Shown piece after piece: positions 45,586 to 54,656 of a stretch of DNA of 64,000 nucleotides. Each line of letters opens with the position of its first letter. Within the stretch, counting starts at the first letter, position 1. This stretch comes from Bradyrhizobium erythrophlei (GTDB taxonomy: Bacteria > Pseudomonadota > Alphaproteobacteria > Rhizobiales > Xanthobacteraceae). A program made the position numbers and the translations under genes. Where the stretch lies: the NCBI RefSeq assembly GCF_900129425.1, contig NZ_LT670817.1, positions 2,356,001 through 2,420,000 on the forward strand, in the 5' to 3' direction. The notes below the pieces were generated by a model. It was not told where the DNA came from, did no database searches, and was given only the letters and a program-made list of their open reading frames with translations.

Positions 45586-45679
45586 AAATTCGCATTTGAC
45601 GACGGCGAGTTCCGCTTTGGGTCGGTCAATTGCGTCGTTCGGATCGCCCGCCGGTCACTTCCGGTCTACCCCGAATGAT

Positions 45680-45707
45680 TCCGATCTCGGGTTTACCCGA
45701 GATCGGA
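45680..45707. terminator. 12-bp perfect hairpin after the PAP2 gene
   Basis: TCCGATCTCGGG (45680-45691) and CCCGAGATCGGA (45696-45707) pair perfectly around a TTTA loop. No T run follows, so it is a hairpin-only terminator, an mRNA end-stabiliser or an operator. The remaining 45586-45993 spacer (408 bases) carries no gene. Confidence 0.4.
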
Positions 45708-45993
45708 CGGCGAGCGGCCCGATGATAAACTCAGCAGAAACCCGGCAGGTGTTATTCGGAATTGAGCGCGACGGCCTTCGCATTGTTTTTCGTGAAATCT
45801 GACGGTATGCCGAATGTGCCCGTTTGCAGGAAGTCGCTCGATCAGCACTGGCCAGAATCCGGGCGAGTCAGATAAAGCAGCATCGTTCGGCTTTGCGAGC
45901 ATTCGCGGTGGCCATCCGCGACCAAGCCATCGCAGCGACGGAGGCTGGGGCCCGGTTCCGAAGCCGTCCCGGCTCAACTGAAGGCATATCGGA

Positions 45994-48282
45994 ATGACGA
46001 CCGTCTCACTGACGATATCAGAGGTCTTCGATATCGCCTTGAAATCGTACCATGCAGGAAAGCTCGCCGAGGCCGAGCAAATGTGTCTCAAAATATTGTC
46101 GGCCGATCCTGACTCCACCGTCACCCTGAATCTCCTGGCTGTCATCCATACGTCGCGGGGGAGGAACGACGCGGCGATTGCCTGCTACGACCGCGCGCTG
46201 TCGCTGCGGCCGGACTTCATCCAGGCGCTCAGCAATCGCGGCTCGGTGCTGAAACAGATGAAGCGGTACAACGAGGCCCTGGAAAGCTATGACCGTGCGC
46301 TCGCCATTCAGCCGGACCATGTCGAAATTCTCAACAATCATGCAGGCGTCCTGCAGGCGATCGGCCGCTACGACGAGGCGCTGGCCGGCTATGACGGTGT
46401 GCTCGCCTTGCAGCCGGACTATCCCGAGGCGCTCAACAATCGTGGCGTAACCCTGCAGGCGATGGGGCGGCATTCCGACGCGCTGGCAAGTTACGACGCC
46501 GCGCTCACGCTGCGCCCTGACTTCGTCGAGGCGCTGGTTAATCGCGGCATCGCCCAATATGAGCTAAAGCGGTTCGGGGATGCGCTCGCAAACTACGATC
46601 GCGCCATCTCGCTGCGGCCGGAAAATGCCGATGCGCTCAGTAATCGCGGAAACGCACTGGAAAAACTGGGACGTCATGAAGAAGCGCTAGCCAGCTATAA
46701 CGGTGCGCTCAATCTGCAGCCGAACCACGTCGAAGCGCTCTACAACCGCGGCGTTATTCTGCACAAACTCCGGCGGCTGGATGAAGCGCTGGCGAGTTAC
46801 GATGGTGCGTTGGTCTTGCGTCCGAATTATCCCGAGGCGCTCGTCGGCCGCGGCGCCGCGCTGCACGATCAAAAGCGGCTCGATGAAGCATTGATGAGCT
46901 ACGACCGCGCCATCGCCCTATATCCGGATTATGTTCAGGCTCTCGTCAATCGTGGCGCCACGCTGCATGAGTTGGGGCGATTCGACGAGGCTCTGAGGAG
47001 CTTCGAGCGTGCGCTTGCCCTGGAGCCGGATAATGTCGAGGCACTTACCAATCGCGGCGTCGTCTTGCATGACCTCGCGCGATATGACGAGGCGCTGGTG
47101 GATCACGAACACGCAATTGTCGTGCGGCCAGGCGATGCCGCCGTGCTCAATAACCGCGGCGTCACCTTGCATAAACTCCGACGGCCCGAGGAAGCACTGG
47201 CGAGCTACGATTCTGCGCTTGCCTCGCGGCCGGATTGGGCCGAGGCGCTGACTAATCGGGGCGTTACGCTGCATGACCTGAAGCGGTTCGATGAGGCGCG
47301 GGCGAGTTACGACCGAGCGATTGCGCTCCGTCCGGACTATGCCGACGCGCATTTTTTCAAGGGCCTGTCGAGCCTCGTCACTGGCGACTTCGAGCGTGGA
47401 TGGGCCGAATACGAGTGGCGCCGCAAGGCTCCATCCGCGAGAATCACAGCGCGCGACTTTCCCCAGCCGCTCTGGCTTGGGGAGGACGGTATCGCCGGCA
47501 AGAGGATCCTGTTCCACAGTGAGCAGGGATTTGGCGATACCATTCAGTTCTGCCGTTACATACCGCTGGTCGCGACACGCGGCGTACGCGTCATTGTGGA
47601 AGTTGAAGAACCGCTCTGCGGGCTTATCGCTGGTCTTGCCGGCACGGCGCAGATTATCGCCAAGGGCGATCCTCTGCCGGACTTCGATTTCCAATGCCCG
47701 CTTCCCAGCCTGCCGCTGGCTTTCAAGACCCGGCTGGAGACGATTCCCTCAAGTGCTCCGTATCTGCGCGTGCCAACGCAAACCCTGGAATATTGGGGCG
47801 CGCTGCTTGGGACCAAACGCTCCCCCAGGATCGGGCTTGCCTGGGCGGGCAATGCGAAACATGTCAGGGATGGAGAGCGGTCGATGAGGCTGTGCGACCT
47901 CCTGCCGCTTTTGGACATCGACGCCACCTTTGTGAGCCTGCAAAAGGAGGTTCGCGCCGGTGACGCGGAGATGCTGACGAGTTGCGACATGCTCCAGTTC
48001 AGTCAAGAAATCGAAGATTTTTCCGATACGGCGGCGCTGATATCGCAGCTCGATCTCGTGATATCCGTTGACACCAGTGTCGCACATCTTGCGGGCGCAT
48101 TGGGCAAGCCGGTCTGGATTTTATTGACGCATGCTCCCGATTGGCGCTGGCTGCTCGACCGGGATGACAGCCCCTGGTACCCGAGCGCGCGGTTGTTTCG
48201 GCAGCGCGAGACCCGCGAGTGGGGCAGTTTGACGATGCGAGTCCGCGAAGCGCTGCTCGAATTCACTGGAAACGAACGATAG
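45994..48282 (+). CDS. TPR-repeat protein with GT9-like glycosyltransferase domain
   Basis: 762 residues. About 14 tetratricopeptide repeats of 34 residues fill residues 5-470, most reading EALxNRGxxLxxLxRxxEAL-xSYDxALxLxPD. The C-terminal 290 residues form a GT-B-like domain: LWLGEDGIAGKRILFHSEQG, FGDTIQFCRYIPLVATRGVR, and the sugar-nucleotide loop LDLVISVDTSVAHLAGALGK, which resembles the GT9 heptosyltransferase motif. The overall plan (TPR followed by GT-B) parallels O-GlcNAc transferases and bacterial protein glycosyltransferases. No signal peptide is present, so it is cytoplasmic. The target may be a protein, possibly the nearby adhesin, but this is inference. Confidence 0.87.
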   Translation: MTTVSLTISEVFDIALKSYHAGKLAEAEQMCLKILSADPDSTVTLNLLAVIHTSRGRNDAAIACYDRALSLRPDFIQALSNRGSVLKQMKRYNEALESYDRALAIQPDHVEILNNHAGVLQAIGRYDEALAGYDGVLALQPDYPEALNNRGVTLQAMGRHSDALASYDAALTLRPDFVEALVNRGIAQYELKRFGDALANYDRAISLRPENADALSNRGNALEKLGRHEEALASYNGALNLQPNHVEALYNRGVILHKLRRLDEALASYDGALVLRPNYPEALVGRGAALHDQKRLDEALMSYDRAIALYPDYVQALVNRGATLHELGRFDEALRSFERALALEPDNVEALTNRGVVLHDLARYDEALVDHEHAIVVRPGDAAVLNNRGVTLHKLRRPEEALASYDSALASRPDWAEALTNRGVTLHDLKRFDEARASYDRAIALRPDYADAHFFKGLSSLVTGDFERGWAEYEWRRKAPSARITARDFPQPLWLGEDGIAGKRILFHSEQGFGDTIQFCRYIPLVATRGVRVIVEVEEPLCGLIAGLAGTAQIIAKGDPLPDFDFQCPLPSLPLAFKTRLETIPSSAPYLRVPTQTLEYWGALLGTKRSPRIGLAWAGNAKHVRDGERSMRLCDLLPLLDIDATFVSLQKEVRAGDAEMLTSCDMLQFSQEIEDFSDTAALISQLDLVISVDTSVAHLAGALGKPVWILLTHAPDWRWLLDRDDSPWYPSARLFRQRETREWGSLTMRVREALLEFTGNER

Positions 48283-48387
48283 AGACCGGACGCGGCAAAG
48301 AGCGGAAGTTTCGCCGGCACCTCAAACCCGGGCATTGCTCGATGCAGTCGGCATGTCCCAAAAGTGCCATTTCGGAAGCAGCGATGC

Positions 48388-49374
48388 TCATTCGATGATG
48401 TCGTCGGCGCGGATCATGATCGTTGGCGGCAACGTGAAGTTCGAGGCCCTGGCCGTCCTGAGATTGACGACGAACTCGAACGTGGTCGGCTGCTCGACCG
48501 GGATGTCGGCCGGCTTCGCGCCTTTGAGGATGAGGTCGACAATCTCCGCGCCGCGCCGCCATTGCGCGCCATGGTCGGTGCCGTAGGACATCAGGCCGCC
48601 TGCCTCCGCGAACTCCCGGTATCCGTAGACAGCGGGCAAACGCAGGCGGGAGGCGACCGCGGCAATCTCGCTCCGCTGACTGAAGGTGAGGGGGTCCTCG
48701 AAGATCACAAGGCCGCCGGCGCCTGCGGCCTTGCTGGCCTCGAGCTGCGGCGCGATCTGCTCGGGCGAGCGCACCTCGAAGGCCCGGAGCTTGACCTTCG
48801 CGACCTGCGCTGCGGCCTCGAGTTCCTTGTAGGCAAGGGCCGCGTACGGCGTGCCCGGATTCAAGACCGCGGCAAACAGCGAGGCGGCAGGAACGATCTC
48901 GCACAACAGCTGAAGCCGGTTGCCCTGCAAGCCGGCGGCCAGGTCCGACAATCCCGTGACGTTGCCGCCGGGCCGGGCGAGACTTGCGACGACCCCGGCG
49001 CCGACGGGATCGCCGACAGCCATGAACACAACGGGGATGCCGTCTCCGGCGGCCTTGCCCGCCTTGGCGGCCAACGTGCCAAATCCGGTGACAAGCACAT
49101 CGGGCTTCATCCCGATGAGGTCGGATGCAAGGCCGGGCAAGAGTTCCGGCCGGCCGTCCGCGGAGCGATAGATAAAGTGCAGGTTGTGTCCGTCGACGTA
49201 ACCAAGCTGATCGAGACGGTGCAAAAAATTTGGCACGAAGTTGCGATCCTCGCCCGGAAGCAAAGCGAGGTAGGCGATCGTGAATGATTTCGCTTTTTGT
49301 GCGCTCGCCCGGCGCGCGATGCCGAGGAGCGCGGCACCGGCCAGTATTTTCATCGACGATCGGCGGTCCGTCAT
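48388..49374 (-). CDS. ABC transporter substrate-binding protein (ABC_sub_bind type)
   Basis: 328 residues from ATG 49374, with GAGAGG upstream. The N-terminus RRSSMKILAGAALLGIARRA is a twin-arginine-like or Sec signal. The mature part has the two-lobe pattern of the ABC_sub_bind family: FLHRLDQLGYVDGHNLHFIY, then VGDPVGAGVVASLARPGGNV-TGLSDLA, then FEDPLTFSQRSEIAAVASRL. In rhizobia such proteins often occur without cognate permease genes, as here. The ligand is unknown. Confidence 0.87.
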   Translation of the reverse strand: MTDRRSSMKILAGAALLGIARRASAQKAKSFTIAYLALLPGEDRNFVPNFLHRLDQLGYVDGHNLHFIYRSADGRPELLPGLASDLIGMKPDVLVTGFGTLAAKAGKAAGDGIPVVFMAVGDPVGAGVVASLARPGGNVTGLSDLAAGLQGNRLQLLCEIVPAASLFAAVLNPGTPYAALAYKELEAAAQVAKVKLRAFEVRSPEQIAPQLEASKAAGAGGLVIFEDPLTFSQRSEIAAVASRLRLPAVYGYREFAEAGGLMSYGTDHGAQWRRGAEIVDLILKGAKPADIPVEQPTTFEFVVNLRTARASNFTLPPTIMIRADDIIE

Positions 49375-49453
49375 GCGAAACCTCTCGCCCCAGTCCATTC
49401 AGCTTAAGTGCCGAACGGACCAACGACAACTAGGTTTCGTCGTTCCCCGATGC

Positions 49454-50806
49454 CTATTGCGCCAGGTGCGCCGTCAACGGATGATTGGCGGCCCGGCTGA
49501 AGAACGCGGCTTCTTCGGCGGTGGCCTCCAGAAGCTGCTCGTCCTGGTCGTAGATGTCGTTGCGGAACTGAATGTTCTGGTCCTTCGTCATCCAGGCCGT
49601 GAGATAGATCCAGGCTACCGGCACTTTTTTGGGTAGAGCGATGTCCTCGCGCTGGCCGGTGGCGATGGCCGCGTCGATAGCGGCCCGATTCCATTTCGGC
49701 ATCTCCTCCTGCAGCAGCCAGGCGGCAAGGTCGCGCACGTTGTCGACCCGCGAACAGCCGTGCGAATCGAAGCGGTAGTCGTCGCTGAACAGGTTGCGCT
49801 GGTTGGTGTCGTGCATGTAGACCGAATAGGGATTGGGCATGTCGATTTTTACCGCACCCAGCGCATTCCAGCTGCCGGACTGCTGGCGCACGGTGAAATT
49901 CGGCGTGCGGGCGCCGGACCAGTCCACCGATCGCGGGTCGATCGGCGCGTCGTGCGCATCGAGCAGGTCCATGTGCATGCGGGCGAGATAGCCGGGGTCC
50001 TTGCGCATATGCGCCGAGATCTCGGTCTTCGCGATCGATGACGGCACCGTCCAGGTCGGGTTGAGATTGACGCTGGTGATTTCGGCGGTCAGCGTCGGCG
50101 ACGGTTTCTCGGTCTTGCCGACGATCACGCGATAACGCCGCACCACATGATCGTTCTCGACGGCCTCGGCGAAGGCGGCGGGCAGGTTCACGACCACGTA
50201 GCGTTGTCCGAATGCGAAATTCATGTTGTCGAGGCGCTCGAGCGAGGCCTCGAGCTGCTTGATCCGCTTCTGCACGGGAACGTTGAGCGCGGCCAGGGTG
50301 CGGGGCGTCATGATGCCGGTCGGTGCGAGGCCATGGCGGGCCTGGAAACGCATCACGCCTTCGGCGACGACGGCGTCATACGGTCCGGACGCCTTGTCGG
50401 AGGCCAGATCGCCGCTGATCAGAAGACGCGTGCGCAGCACATCGTCGTAGGGTCCCTGCACGCCAACCGCGAATTTGGCGTCGGCCGGAATCGTCGGCCA
50501 TCCGCCGCGTACCGCGAGATCGGAGTAACTCAGCGCCGCCTCCTTGATCCGCTGCGCGGTGCCTTCGTCGAAGGTCGGTTCGTGCGACAGCGCCAGCGCT
50601 GCCGCCGAGCGCGATTCGGGGGTCGATGCAGCGGCCGGCTTGATCGGGGCCGCGTGCGCCACGGGATTGGCGGCGCCGGCCGGTGCTGCCGTGACCGGCT
50701 TGGCCGGGAGCGGGGCCGGGCCGGAGCCAGCCATATTGGTACTCTCGGCCAACGCCGGTGCGGTTGCGAGCATCGTGGCAATGGCAATGATCGTCATTCT
50801 TCGCAT
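49454..50806 (-). CDS. L,D-transpeptidase of the YcbB type
   Basis: 450 residues from ATG 50806. Signal peptide MRRMTIIAIATMLATAPALA, then an alanine/proline-rich linker. A peptidoglycan-binding helical domain contains GPYDAVVAEGVMRFQARHGL (residues about 165-210). The YkuD catalytic domain has the histidine in YSVYMHDTNQRNLFSDDYRF and the cysteine in DSHGCSRVDNVRDLAAWLL. The enzyme makes 3-3 cross-links in peptidoglycan or attaches proteins to it in the periplasm, and is insensitive to most penicillins. Length is somewhat short of E. coli YcbB (615). Confidence 0.9.
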   Translation of the reverse strand: MRRMTIIAIATMLATAPALAESTNMAGSGPAPLPAKPVTAAPAGAANPVAHAAPIKPAAASTPESRSAAALALSHEPTFDEGTAQRIKEAALSYSDLAVRGGWPTIPADAKFAVGVQGPYDDVLRTRLLISGDLASDKASGPYDAVVAEGVMRFQARHGLAPTGIMTPRTLAALNVPVQKRIKQLEASLERLDNMNFAFGQRYVVVNLPAAFAEAVENDHVVRRYRVIVGKTEKPSPTLTAEITSVNLNPTWTVPSSIAKTEISAHMRKDPGYLARMHMDLLDAHDAPIDPRSVDWSGARTPNFTVRQQSGSWNALGAVKIDMPNPYSVYMHDTNQRNLFSDDYRFDSHGCSRVDNVRDLAAWLLQEEMPKWNRAAIDAAIATGQREDIALPKKVPVAWIYLTAWMTKDQNIQFRNDIYDQDEQLLEATAEEAAFFSRAANHPLTAHLAQ

Positions 50807-51078
50807 GGGTAATGCCCCTGGGGACGCGGCCAACAAGGCGCTGACGTGGATCAATAACTTAGGCTGCTGCAGCCAAACCAACGGGACCGGACCCGATCCG
50901 CAAATCTCGTTTTCGTAAATTTACTCGATGAGCGTTGCGTTCTGATTAAGTTGTTATCGCGGCTGTTGCACTGCCGCAGCCGGGATCGGTTTTCGCCGCC
51001 TTTGATATGTCGCAACCGCGGGTCATGTGGTTCGCGAGGGCAGGCGCCACTCAAAAATAACTGCCCTTGGGAGGACCC

Positions 51079-51347
51079 ATGCTGTTGACCCGCCGCGAGG
51101 CGATTTGCGGATTTGGCGGCGGGCTCGCCTTGCTGTCGGGGTCGCGTGCCCTTGCCGAGGCGGCCTATCCCAGCCGAACCATCAAGATGATCCTGCCCTA
51201 TCCGGCCGGTGGCACCACCGACTTCCTCGGCCGGCTGGTCGCGAGCCCCTGAGCGGGTCGACGCCGGACAGTTTTGCGGCTTATGTGAAGACCGAGGTCG
51301 ATCGCTGGGCGGCGATTGTCAGGAATTCGGGCGCCGAACTGGAATGA
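51079..51347 (+). pseudogene. Bug/TctC-type binding protein, internally deleted
   Basis: The N-terminal 58 residues are intact: a signal peptide (REAICGFGGGLALLSGSRAL), then PSRTIKMILPYPAGGTTDFL, the family start. The frame stops at 51250-51252. In another frame the last 35 residues (PESFAAYVKTEVDRW-like PDSFAAYVKTEVDRWAAIV) continue to a TGA at 51345. About 230 middle residues are missing. GGGAGG before ATG 51079 is preserved. It is a dead tripartite tricarboxylate transporter binding protein. Its old stop overlaps an ATG (ATGA, 51344-51347) of the monooxygenase frame. Confidence 0.85.
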
Positions 51348-51391
51348 CCAAAGCATGTTCCCGGCAGAGCTTCCCGCACCAAGCGCGATCG

Positions 51392-53044
51392 ATGTCTGAA
51401 GTAGCTGAATCTGCTGTGTTGATCGTGGGCGCAGGACCGGTCGGGCTCACGCTCGCAATCGATCTGGCGTGGCGCGGTATCGACGTCACCGTGGTGGAGA
51501 CGCGCGCCCGCGCCGCGCCCCCGGAGCCGAAATGCAACCACGTCGCCGCCCGCACCATGGAAATCTTCCGGCGGCTCGGCGTGGCCGGCAAGGTGCGCAA
51601 CGCCGGGTTACCGGCGGATTATCCGCATGACATCAGCTACCGCACGACGTTTACGGGGCGGGAGCTGACCCGGATTCGGATTCCCTGCCGCCGCGATCGC
51701 TTCACGGCCAAGGAGGGGCCGGACTGCAACTGGCCGACGCCGGAGCCGCCGCATCGCATCAACCAGATCTTTCTCGAACCGATCCTGTTCGAGCATGCCG
51801 CTGCACAAGCCCGCATTCGCATCGTTAACCGGACCTCGGTCGAAGACGTAGTGGTGGGGGATAGCTACGCCACTGTCGGCGTGCGCGATCTCGACACCGG
51901 ATCGGTCAGGCGTTTGAGCGCCCGCTATCTCGTCGGCTGCGACGGCGCGCGCTCGGTCGTCCGCAAGGCCATCGGTGCCGAACTCGGCGGCGATGCGATC
52001 GTGCAGCGCGTGCAGTCGACCTATATCCGGGCGCCCGACCTGATCGATCGTCAGACTTGCGCCCGCGCCTGGGGCTCCGGCGTCATCAATCCCCGCCGCG
52101 CCGGCATGGTGTACGCGATCGACGGCCGCGAGCGATGGCTGGTGCATAATTACTTGAGGCCCGACGAGCCCGATTTCGATTCAGTGGATCGCGACGCCTG
52201 CATTCGCACCATCCTCGGCGTGGAAACGGAGTTCAAATACGACATCATCTCCAAAGAGGATTGGTACGGACGCCGGCTGATCGCGAACAGGTTTCGCGAC
52301 CGCTGCGCGTTCATTGCCGGCGATGCGGCGCATATCTGGGTGCCTTATGCCGGTTACGGCATGAACGCCGGAATCGCGGACGCCATGAATCTGTCCTGGC
52401 TGCTGGCCGCGCATCTCAATGGCTGGGCGCCGCCGGCCATCCTCGACGCCTATGAGGCGGAGCGCTGGCCGATCACCAGCCAGGTGTCGCGGTTTGCGAT
52501 GTCGCACGCCGAGGCTGAAATTCGCCGGCGCGGCGCGATACCCGACGAAATCGAGGATGCGGGGCCGCAGGGCGATGTTGCGCGGCAGGAAATCGGGCGT
52601 CTCACCTACGAGATCAACGTCCAGCAATATGCCTGCGCCGGTCTCAATTTCGGCACCTACTACGATCGCTCGCCGATCATCGCCTATGACGGGTCGGAGC
52701 ATCCGGCCTATACGATGGATGGATATACGCCGTCGACCGTTCCGGGCTGCCGCACTCCGCATCTGTGGCGCGAAGACGGTAGCTCGCTCTATGATGCCAT
52801 GGGGCCGGAATTCACGCTGCTGAGATTCGACCCAGCCGTGAACGTCGCTGCGCTCGAGACAGCGGCTCGTAACCGGGGTGTACCGTTGAAGGTTCTGGAT
52901 ATCGAACGGCCAAGTGCCGCCACTTTCTATGGCAGCGGGCTGGTATTGTCGCGGCCGGACCAACATGTAGCCTGGCGCAGTAACAGTCTGCCGGTCGATC
53001 CGCTTGCGCTGATCGATCGCGTCCGCGGTTCAATAGGCGCCTAG
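51392..53044 (+). CDS. FAD-dependent aromatic-ring monooxygenase
   Basis: About 550 residues from ATG 51392; ATG 51344, overlapping the stop of the deleted binding protein, is an alternative. The FAD-binding fold begins SAVLIVGAGPVGLTLAIDLA, the middle signature is YLVGCDGARSVVRKAIGAEL, and FIAGDAAHIWVPYAGYGMNA is the GD motif that binds the flavin ribityl chain. The C-terminal thioredoxin-like domain is present from about residue 430. This is the phenol/polyketide hydroxylase (PF01494) type, adding one oxygen to an aromatic ring with NAD(P)H. Substrate unknown. A binding-protein relic upstream suggests the remains of an aromatic-acid gene set. Confidence 0.87.
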   Translation: MSEVAESAVLIVGAGPVGLTLAIDLAWRGIDVTVVETRARAAPPEPKCNHVAARTMEIFRRLGVAGKVRNAGLPADYPHDISYRTTFTGRELTRIRIPCRRDRFTAKEGPDCNWPTPEPPHRINQIFLEPILFEHAAAQARIRIVNRTSVEDVVVGDSYATVGVRDLDTGSVRRLSARYLVGCDGARSVVRKAIGAELGGDAIVQRVQSTYIRAPDLIDRQTCARAWGSGVINPRRAGMVYAIDGRERWLVHNYLRPDEPDFDSVDRDACIRTILGVETEFKYDIISKEDWYGRRLIANRFRDRCAFIAGDAAHIWVPYAGYGMNAGIADAMNLSWLLAAHLNGWAPPAILDAYEAERWPITSQVSRFAMSHAEAEIRRRGAIPDEIEDAGPQGDVARQEIGRLTYEINVQQYACAGLNFGTYYDRSPIIAYDGSEHPAYTMDGYTPSTVPGCRTPHLWREDGSSLYDAMGPEFTLLRFDPAVNVAALETAARNRGVPLKVLDIERPSAATFYGSGLVLSRPDQHVAWRSNSLPVDPLALIDRVRGSIGA

Positions 53045-53436
53045 GCTTCGTTGGCGGCGATCGATTCCATCAAGGACACCAGCTGACGTTGAACAGTCTG
53101 ATCCTTGATTTTGCTGTAGGCCCGCAGCAATCGCAGGCTGAACGCGCTGTCGAGAAACAGCAGGCTCTCGACCTCCCGCGCCTTGCCGTCGCCGTCGTAG
53201 AAGAAGGTGACGGGTACGTCGAGCGCGGTGGCGATTTGCTGAAGACGGGCCGCGCCGACGCGGTTGACGCCTTTCTCGTATTTTTGCACTTGCTGAAAGC
53301 TGACGCCGAGTTTGTCGCCCAGCTCCGCCTGCGAGATTTTCTGCTCAACGCGCCGTAGCCGAATCCGCTTGCCTAATTCAATGTCGGGTTTTCCGGCACT
53401 TCGTTGCTTCATTTTCTTCGCTGCTGATTTGTTCAT
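53041..53436 (-). CDS. XRE-family helix-turn-helix regulator
   Basis: 131 residues. The helix-turn-helix lies at about 25-80: IRLRRVEQKISQAELGDKLG, then VSFQQVQKYEKGVNRVGAAR, then LQQIATALDVPVTFFYDG. The C-terminal part (LLRAYSKIKDQTVQRQLVSL) is a helical tail seen in rhizobial relatives. It starts seven bases after the LysR gene, so the two are co-transcribed. Its stop codon shares a CTAG with the monooxygenase stop on the other strand. Confidence 0.87.
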   Translation of the reverse strand: MNKSAAKKMKQRSAGKPDIELGKRIRLRRVEQKISQAELGDKLGVSFQQVQKYEKGVNRVGAARLQQIATALDVPVTFFYDGDGKAREVESLLFLDSAFSLRLLRAYSKIKDQTVQRQLVSLMESIAANEA

Positions 53437-53443
53437 TCTGGTT

Positions 53444-54490
53444 TTACCATCCTTCCGTCGAGAAACCCATAAACAGATGGGTCAGGGATTCACCCTTATA
53501 TACTGCTTTGAACTCGCTTGGATGGACGAATTCGTCCTTAAACCACGGGAATTTTGCGGGATTGAACGCTTCTAAAAGCCAGTCGATCATGTGCCGCACC
53601 CTAGGGATGCGGCTGCTACCGGGATGATAGGACAGCCAAATATCGAATGGCCGACGCAATTCAATCTCAAGAGGTATTATTTTCCCGCCAAGCGGGCAGG
53701 CGTAAGTCGGTAATACGCCGATTCCGGCACCGTTGGCGATGGCCCAGTAGTTGGCGCTGCTCACATTCGTCTTCATCACCAGCAAGTCACGCTGGGAGCA
53801 GCCGGGAAACCAGCTTTCGAACGCCTCCTTGGCGGCGGCCTGGTCAGTGACCTGCATCACGAGCCGGTGCTTGACCAATTCCTCGACGGTTTTGGGAGCG
53901 CCGTAAATCTCGATGTATTTCTCGCTGGCAAACAACATCAAATGCATTCGGCCGAGCCGGACCAGTTTGACGTCGAGCGTGGCCGGCCGGGTCAGATGGA
54001 TCGCAACGTCGGCCTCATGCCGTGATACGTCGGCGGAGCGCATCGCACAGTGGAGATCGACGAGAATATTCGGGAACGATTGCTGGAATTCGACGAGGCG
54101 AGGCGCCAGCCAGAAAGTCCCCAAACCCTCGGTAACGGCCACCCGGACCTCGCCCGAAAGCGTGTTGGCGACGGAATTGCCGGCGCGCAGCAGGTCGAAT
54201 GAAGCGGCTTCCATCCGCTCGACCGCCGAAACAACCAGCGCGCCTTCGTCGGTCAGACGGGTGCCATGGGCATCGCGCGTGAACAGCGTGGCGCCGATTT
54301 GCCGCTCAAAATCATCGATTCGCCTGCGCACGACGTTGATCGACAGGTCGAGCCGCTCGGCCGCGGACCGGAAGCTGCCACAACGGACCACTTCCAGAAA
54401 AACCCTCGCCGCGTCCCAATCCGTAAGACTGCCGAGAGCAGCCTTACCGCGTTCCTCCTGAGGAACGCCCCTTTCCAGCGCAAGCCGCAT
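53444..54490 (-). CDS. LysR family transcriptional regulator
   Basis: 348 residues from ATG 54490, with AAGGGG six bases upstream. Winged helix-turn-helix at about 25-85: TDWDAARVFLEVVRCGSFRS, then AAERLDLSINVVRRRIDDFE, then GATLFTRDAHGTRLTDEG. The effector domain is GEVRVAVTEGLGTFWLAPRL onward. The C-terminal extension after IDWLLEAF is longer than average. It is divergent from an isochorismatase-like hydrolase with 166 bases between, so it probably regulates that gene. Confidence 0.87.
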   Translation of the reverse strand: MRLALERGVPQEERGKAALGSLTDWDAARVFLEVVRCGSFRSAAERLDLSINVVRRRIDDFERQIGATLFTRDAHGTRLTDEGALVVSAVERMEAASFDLLRAGNSVANTLSGEVRVAVTEGLGTFWLAPRLVEFQQSFPNILVDLHCAMRSADVSRHEADVAIHLTRPATLDVKLVRLGRMHLMLFASEKYIEIYGAPKTVEELVKHRLVMQVTDQAAAKEAFESWFPGCSQRDLLVMKTNVSSANYWAIANGAGIGVLPTYACPLGGKIIPLEIELRRPFDIWLSYHPGSSRIPRVRHMIDWLLEAFNPAKFPWFKDEFVHPSEFKAVYKGESLTHLFMGFSTEGW

Positions 54491-54656
54491 ACACAGCCCC
54501 TTCAACACGCTACACTTGGCAGAATATCGCGCAGGCCACAACCATGGCGGTTTCATCTCCATGGATTTTAATGATTATGCTTAGCGTCGAGGCCCGTACG
54601 CCGGGAATCAGGGGGATACGGCCGCCGGCCCGTCCCCCGCTAAAAAGGAAAACCGC

